Below, piece by piece: positions 58,401-64,000 of a stretch of 64,000 nucleotides of DNA. The position numbers and the translations under genes are program-made. Within the stretch, counting starts at the first letter, position 1; each line of letters opens with the position of its first letter. Under the pieces are notes generated by a model that did no database searches, was not told where the DNA came from, and saw nothing but the letters and a program-made list of their open reading frames with translations. Source of the stretch: Aegilops tauschii subsp. strangulata (taxonomy: Eukaryota; Streptophyta; Magnoliopsida; Poales; Poaceae); contig NC_053040.3 in the NCBI RefSeq assembly GCF_002575655.3, positions 226,376,628 to 226,440,627 of the forward strand. Reading direction: 5' to 3'.

Positions 58401-59529
58401 GGCCCAACCCGTTGCGACCTGGGCTTGCGAGCCGAAGAAAATCTCTGCTTGAGCAGTAGGTAGTCTCGTTTCCAGTTTTTTTCCGTTCCATCTTTCATGG
58501 TTTTTTTACCTTCTCCCACCTTTGCTGATTTTTTTCGTAGATTTTTTTATCCCCTCTCCCACTTCATCGGTTTATTTTCGCGTCACCCTCTCACAGAACG
58601 AAAGAAATCTGAACAGATCAGAACTTTCCATACTAGCGCAAGTTATTTAGTAATGTAAAATCAATCACGAACAATCTCTGAAAATCAAATCTAAATTAAT
58701 TAACCTTACCTTAAATCACTCAATCACATTACTTAGAAAACAAATAATTGATTTTCAGAAAAATCGCTCAATCACATTAACCTTACCTTAACTCACGGAT
58801 GGTAATCAATCTCCACAAAGGAAACAATACATCGAGGAGCAGTAAACAAACTCCCTTTCTTATGACATGTATATGATCTTTCCTTCCCTCTCCGTTGTCG
58901 AGCGTTCTTGATTCTCGAGGCCGATGCTTGGGCTGCGTCACTGGGTCGCAACGGTGCCGGAGGACGAGGACGGCGAGGCCGGGTGCCGCGGCACAACGTT
59001 GGCCGCGGCCGGTGAAGGGGGCGAAGAAGGGCGGCTTCCTTGGCCCTGGCCGTGGCCGTGGCCCTAGGAGTTGGTGCGGTGGAAGCGACACTTGAAGGAC
59101 CCGGCGTGGGTGGCCGGCGCGCAAACGCACTTGGAAGCGGGCCCGTGGCCCGCGCCGGACGGCGCCGACGCCGACCCGGGCCACCTCCTCCGCGCATTCT
59201 TGGAGCTGTGGCTGGCCGATTTATATGAAATTAATTCCCTCAGTTGTGGTGGCAAATATAATACACATGATCCATATTGTTATGCACTAGCGTGCGTGTG
59301 TGTAAAATAGATGGATTATGGTCTCGTACCCAATAAGATGGATATGTGTGTGTGATAGAGAGAGAGGGAGAGGGGGAGAGAGAGTGAGGAAGAGGGAGGG
59401 AGAGTGTGTGTGTGTGAGGATTTCATGGTAAAAAAAGGTCGCCACTGTCACTTGATATGTATGAGAATATTAATATTGAACTCTTAAAGTTAATGTGGCA
59501 CCGTTGCAACACACGGGCGTTCTTCTAGT
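58401..59529 (+). other. Intergenic sequence ending in a Helitron-like 3' terminus; GC-rich possible captured fragment
   Basis: At 59503-59529 the hairpin-like accgttgcaacacacgggcg is followed by ttcttCTAG and T, a Helitron 3' end; the 5' end was not found. At 58900-59230 a GC-rich block could encode VRWKRHLKDPAWVAGAQTHL and LLRAFLELWLADLYE with a stop before it. I do not recognise the protein; it may be a captured exon. A GA/GT-rich low-complexity run is at 59355-59420. At 58690-58800 a short block (aaccttaccttaa) is duplicated. Confidence 0.35.
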
Positions 59530-60975
59530 TGGTGATAGAGTTCGAGCCACGGAAAATCATTTTTGAGGCATTCTGCGTCAAAGTGTCAAGGTACGGCACA
59601 CCACCCCTAATTTCATTTGGGCCGGCCTTTTTTCACTGTTCTCCTTTCTCATTCATGCATCTCTTTCGTCGCTCTAGATAAGGAAGCTTTCGTTCCTCTT
59701 CATCTGCTTCTCCTGTCGGATCCCCGATCCTCCCTCTTCATTTGCTTCTTCCTCGGGGCTCCTAATCCGGCAAGACACCGCCGCCCCTTGTAAGCAGTCG
59801 ACAGTCCTCTCTCCCCCCGATTTGTCTGCCTCATCACTGATCTGATCTGGCTGACGTCTCGTGATGGATGTTTATTTGCACGTGTCTAGTGTCTCCGTCG
59901 TCGGCGTCGGCTTTGTCTAGGGTTCCGTCAAGCTCAGCGGCGTCTAGGGCTCCCGTCAAGGCCTGCGTCTTTTAGGGTACCGTCAAGCTCCGCGTCATTT
60001 AGGGTTCGTCAAGTTCATCGTCTTGAATGTAACGGCCCCAATTCCGCGCGATTTGTTCCTTTCTGTCTGTGTGTTACTGCGAGATCGAGGCTATTTAGTT
60101 GCGTTAGTGTCTGTTCAAGTGTTAGCTAGGATTTGATGAACGCGCAGTTCTGATTTGGTGAATCTGAGTCTAGACTAGGGGGGTGTCTTCGGAGATTAGA
60201 TTTCAGGGTGTGATGCGGCATGATGATGATAGGGTGTTGTGTGTTCGTGTGCTTTGCCTTCTGATTCTTGTTTGATTCTTGTTTCTGTTTTTTGTTGATG
60301 ATGATACGGGGGTTGTGTATCTCGATGGAGAAGTTCTTATCGCTTGTTTTACATGTTCTTTTTAGTTTCTCTAATATGTAGCAGCATTATGGACTAGTTC
60401 AATTGGCTTGTTAGGATGTATTTTCCTTAGAAGCAAGCACCTGTCAACATATTTAACCAACTAAAATTACTTAATTTTTCATATGTTGGTTTGATCAGTA
60501 CTAGTTCTCTGTGTCTGCTATGGTTGGATGTCGTCAGTGAATCTTCTTTTGTTTAGTTGTTAATTAAGAAAAATAAAGTCATTTGCTGGACTAGACACTA
60601 GGGGACAGAAGATAGCAATCAACATGCAAAACCAGTGCGATGCAAATTTGTGAACAGAACTTGATGAACCTGAGTTTAAGGTTTCAGCGCCACCCCACCA
60701 AGTGGATGCACAAATAGTTTATTGGTTTTGGTGTTCTCTGAGTTTATTGTTTCAGCGCCACCCCACCAAGTGAACTGTTTTTCTTTGTTTATCTCGGAGT
60801 TGTGTGCAATGTCTAGTACTAGAGTTTCTATTTGTTCAAGTGGACGCATCTATCATCAGTTGGCAGTTATCCTCTGTAAATGAATTATAAGTGAAGCTCG
60901 ATCTTTGCTTAGACAAGTGTGATAAGTTGGTTGCATAATTTACTGTAGCATCTACCAAATAAATGTATAGATTTA
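59530..60975 (+). other. Gene-leader-like sequence with short tandem repeats, no coding region
   Basis: The CT-rich segment at 59620-59850 resembles a plant 5' leader, but no open frame of meaning follows. At 59911-60030 about four units of roughly 27-30 bases repeat a 'tagggttccgtcaagctc' core. At 60683 and 60750 a 23-24 base segment containing cagcgccaccccaccaag occurs twice. I see no gene; it may be the 5' fragment of a lost one. Confidence 0.35.
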
Positions 60976-61095
60976 TATAACATCCCAAATTTTCAATTTG
61001 GAATGTTATACATAGGTCATCATATACATATCATTTTTTTATTTGCATTTTGGTTTTGTGATCCTAAAAATCCTAAGCAACTCAAGGACCTACGG

Positions 61096-61737
61096 ACTAA
61101 CTGGCGACCCATTTGGAGGTGCTGGGCACCGACGAACGCCAAGTTCTTTCTATGGCTAGTTTCCCTGAACCGCTGCTGGTCTGCGGAGCGAAGAGCACGC
61201 CACGGTCTGCCTCACGATCCCCATTGCAAGTTGTGTGACCAAGAGTTCGAGACCATGGATCACTTGCTTGTTCAATGCGCCTTCTCGAGGATCACTTGGC
61301 ACGAGATCCTATCCTGGTGTCGCCTCCCGGTGCCCCTGCCCGATGCCAACTCGTCCTTCTTCGCGTGGTGGTCCGCCTCGTTGGCTGCTTCTCCGGCTAG
61401 CCTGAGGAAAGGCCTCAACTCCCTCGTAGCTCTCACCGCTTGGAGCATCTGGAAGCATCATAATGCCGCTCTTTTCGATGACCTCCGGCCATCTACCGAC
61501 GCCCTTGTCCGCACCATCAAGGAGGAAGCCCGACTTTGGTCTAGAGCCGGCGCCCTAGGCTTAGCATCTATTATCCCTGTAACCTAAATCGTGTGTGCAA
61601 AGGCTGAGCATCCTTCCTCATGCTCGCGCCGCACTCCTGGGGGCGCCGTTGAGTGTACGCCCCCCGAGTGCTACCCTGTACTTCTCCTTTCCACCTATCA
61701 ATGAAGTGATACGCAACCTTGCGTATTCACGAAAAAA
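61096..61737 (+). mobile_element. 5'-truncated LINE with zf-RVT domain
   Basis: The plus strand reads RTNWRPIWRCWAPTNAKFFL, then SLNRCWSAERRARHGLPHDP, HCKLCDQEFETMDHLLVQCA and FSRITWHEILSW to the TAA at 61585. This is the zinc-finger-like domain (zf-RVT, CxxC…HxxxxC) at the end of plant LINE reverse transcriptases. The 3' end has the hairpin atacgcaaccttgcgtat (61711-61728) and a short A tail. No clean target duplication could be read; the left border is inferred from where LTR-like text ends. Confidence 0.72.
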
Positions 61738-62448
61738 GAGTTGGGATTTTATTATTTTCATATTTGAATTTTTCCCAAATATTTAAAAGAGGATCATTTT
61801 GGTTTTAATTATTTTTTTCTCCAAAATATTTCAATATCTAAATATATGAGAGGAGATAATATGACTTCTCCAAAACAAAAGGAATATCGGAGGAAAAATA
61901 TTAAAATCAAATAAATAATTTTATTTGGATTTTATTGCTACTTTATTTGAATTAGAAAAATATGAATTTTTTCAAAATTGCATTTTAGGCCAAGAAAATG
62001 TTCACTTTGTTCTAAATATTTGATTTAGAAGGTGAAAATTATTTTTGGCATTTTTAGATTTTTTTTATTTCTTTAGGATTTTTCTTTTGGTGGAATTATT
62101 AAAAAAATCCGGACCGACTGGGCCGAAGCCCAGCCGACCCACTCCCGCGCCGCCATCGTCGTCGTGTTCACGACGGATTCGGGGAGTCCGACCCCGAGCC
62201 GCCGGAGCCGCTGCCCCTCCCGCACGTCACCCCCCGGGGCCTTTAAAGCCCGAGCCGCCGCCGCCCTCGACCCCCACACCGCCCGCATCGCCACCCAGCG
62301 CCGCCGCCCGTGCCGCATGCCGCCGTCGCCCGCTGCCGCAGCCACTGAGCCGCCACCGCAGCTCCGCCGCTGCCGCCCGAGCCGCGCCGGAGCCGCCGCC
62401 GCATGTCGCCCGCCCGCCGGAATCCCGCCGGATCTCGCTGATTTTTCG

Positions 62449-62525
62449 GCCGCCGTTTTTTTTGGTTTTTAGGTAAAAGCCGCCGGTTTTTTTGGTTTTT
62501 AGGTAAAAGCCGCCGGTTTTTTTAT
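62449..62525 (+). repeat. 30-bp tandem duplication in the LTR leader
   Basis: The unit gccgccggtttttttggttt followed by ttaggtaaaa occurs about 2.5 times with 30-base spacing (units begin near 62449, 62479 and 62509). The other copy of this LTR (near 21860) has a single equivalent. Confidence 0.75.
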
Positions 62526-64000
62526 AAAACCCTATGTTCGTTTTTTTAGATCGGTTCGGTTCGGTTTGTTTTCTTCGGTTTCGTTATTTAGCGAGTGTTC
62601 GCTCGTTAGTTCGTTCTTAATGAACACGTTCGTTCATTCGTCTCTGTTAGCGGACGTTCGTCCGATAGATTTTTCTTTTTATTTTCTTTTCCTGCCAGGG
62701 ACCTATCCGCGATTACTTTTATCGCAAATTAGCCCCTGATCTTCAAACCCTCGCCGTTCTAAACCGTTTGTCCAAATCCAGTGAAACCAACGCCAAAATC
62801 TTCGTCTCGAGCCCCTCTTTCTGTTTAATCAACTTGAACAAGGTTTTGACAATTTAAAATTTGGTTTCAAGCAGATTTGAATTCGAAGTTCTTTTGACCG
62901 TAGTTTCAGTTCCGTAGCTCCGATTTGATTGATTCTTTTTGCAAATCGAAGCTCTTCAGTTGAACTTTCAGATTTGATCTTCTTATTTGAGTTTTACCCG
63001 TGCATCTATGCTTGAGTGCTTATGTATGCTATTGTTTGTTTGTGATAGAATTCCTGGAGTGCGAAGCGTGCTACTACGAGTCTCTAGGGTTTGCGGATCG
63101 TCAGCAAGGCAAGTAACACATTGATCATACCCCTTTATTACCTAGTTTTTATGCATTAGTTCAAACCCTCAAACATTGCATGAGTAGGATCTCGTAACAT
63201 GTGGGTTTTGGGAAGTAGATGATGAGGTAGAACCTATTGCCCTTTATTATCAAACCCTTGGGAGTTACTTCTACGTTATGCTTATATTGCCATGCTATGC
63301 TCATAGACGTGGATTGGGTTTGAGTGTATCCATGACAGATGTGAGATTGTTAATTAATGGTTAACTTAAGGTGGCTACTTAAATACACATCTGGGTGGAT
63401 TGGTTGTGGGCACTTGGGGATATACCAGTGCTGTCCTTTTGGTTCGCCACCCAGCTCAAAGGGGTCATAAGATTATTCATGCTAGAAACTTCCGTGTGCA
63501 GCCACAAGCTATTATGGGCTCTAGCATAGTTGAGTATGTTGCATGACCTCTTCTAATGGTAGGCTAGCATATGTAGGGGATGTAGGTTGGTACTGTCTAC
63601 CCGGGGTTAGAGTTAATGCTTCTGAAAGACTGTGTCACGGTCATCCGTTTCTCAAACACCATGTAGTGCGAGAAATCCAACGGAGGAGATCGAGTCTTGT
63701 GGGGAAAAGTGCGCAAACCTCTGCAGAGTGTACAAACTAATCATGGTTAGCCGTGTCCCCGGTTATGGACATCTTGAGTATCTGGTTCTTGGATTATCAT
63801 GTTGATCTCATCGCTCTAAATTAATTTGTTGGGTTGTTAATTACCTTTAATTGGGATTGAGATGGGGATTTACCATTCTCAATGTTTATCAACTACCATG
63901 ATAGTTAAACAAAATATATTCCTTTGATGTAGGAAAAAATTGGCTTTTCGCAAAACATTATAACAAGTGATAGCATTTATTCTGTTCATTGCTCTACTGT

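Larger units (their letters stand above)
60976..64000 (+). mobile_element. Second copy of the 3.1-kb LTR family, cut by the window end, with a LINE insertion
   Basis: It starts TATAACATCCCAAATTTT (the TG terminus is mutated to TA) with the hairpin tcccaaattttcaatttgga. It then has the GC-rich block (62110-62450), the leader with gacgttcgtcc (about 62652) and the conserved core that ends in gttagccgtgtccccggtta (63746). From about 63470 it is around 90 percent like 23020-23560. About 300 further bases would be expected beyond 64000. A LINE fragment sits at about 61096-61737. Confidence 0.72.

Noticed and set aside
58783..59255. Overlapping GC-rich frames on both strands
   Set aside because: Low-complexity Arg/Pro/Ala translations in several frames. 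Kept only as a possible captured fragment, not as a gene.
62045..62476. Pro/Ala/Arg-rich 143-residue frame
   Set aside because: It is the GC-rich block of an LTR (the same block at 21490-21860 has different frames). Composition alone keeps it open.

Overview
This is a plant nuclear window from the wheat group of grasses (Triticum/Aegilops or a close Triticeae relative). The evidence is layer upon layer of LTR retrotransposons with Triticeae-style termini, an Au-type SINE, LINEs with a zf-RVT/RNase H tail, Helitron and MITE remnants, and a single convincing host gene. There are no bacterial operons, CRISPR arrays or rRNA genes. Family names are from memory of sequence character, not from a search.

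Layout. 1-5967 is the 3' part of a SIRE/Maximus-like Ty1/copia element on the + strand: decayed pol, a 1.9-kb spacer and a 3' LTR. It sits in the 3' end of a Ty3/gypsy element whose LTR is 6168-7708. 7709-9007 and 44804-45291 are two pieces of one gag-like gene (Transposase_28 / 'putative gypsy type transposon' family, - strand), split by everything between them. 9008-25184 is the 3' half of an Athila-clade gypsy element (- strand, Fatima/Sabrina-like). It carries two nested insertions: a CRM-clade (centromeric-type chromovirus) element at 11606-19393 with 5-bp target duplications (TSDs), and a 3.1-kb solo LTR at 20725-23856 with 5-bp TSDs. 25185-44803 is an Angela/BARE-like copia element (- strand) with strongly diverged LTRs and unmatched flanks. 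Its 5' LTR contains a young gag-only copia element (32489-42476) and a 1.0-kb gypsy solo LTR (42899-43915), each with perfect TSDs.

45292-46644 is the LTR/leader side of the Transposase_28 element, followed by a copia gag relic. 48413-50344 is a hAT-like DNA transposon with 8-bp TSDs, itself hit by a 5'-truncated LINE and an Au SINE. 51996-53255 is a small Helitron lying in a degenerate long-LTR-like sequence. 55748-56141 is a Tourist-like MITE. 58080-58283 (-) encodes a complete NDUFB3/B12-type subunit of mitochondrial complex I. 60976 to the window end is a second copy of the 3.1-kb LTR family, broken by a LINE.

The most informative observations are as follows. Two gypsy LTRs encode the C-terminal pol tail in the same phase. 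A chimeric copia element probably records a recombination-driven deletion that removed half of the Athila element and the middle of the Transposase_28 gag. The 3' end of the copia element at the left edge carries covarying CGGT-N3-ACCG dyads. A hairpin is retained in two diverged LTR copies although its inner stem has changed. I see no defence, biosynthetic or other novel host system; the genes that can be read are transposon genes apart from the complex I subunit.
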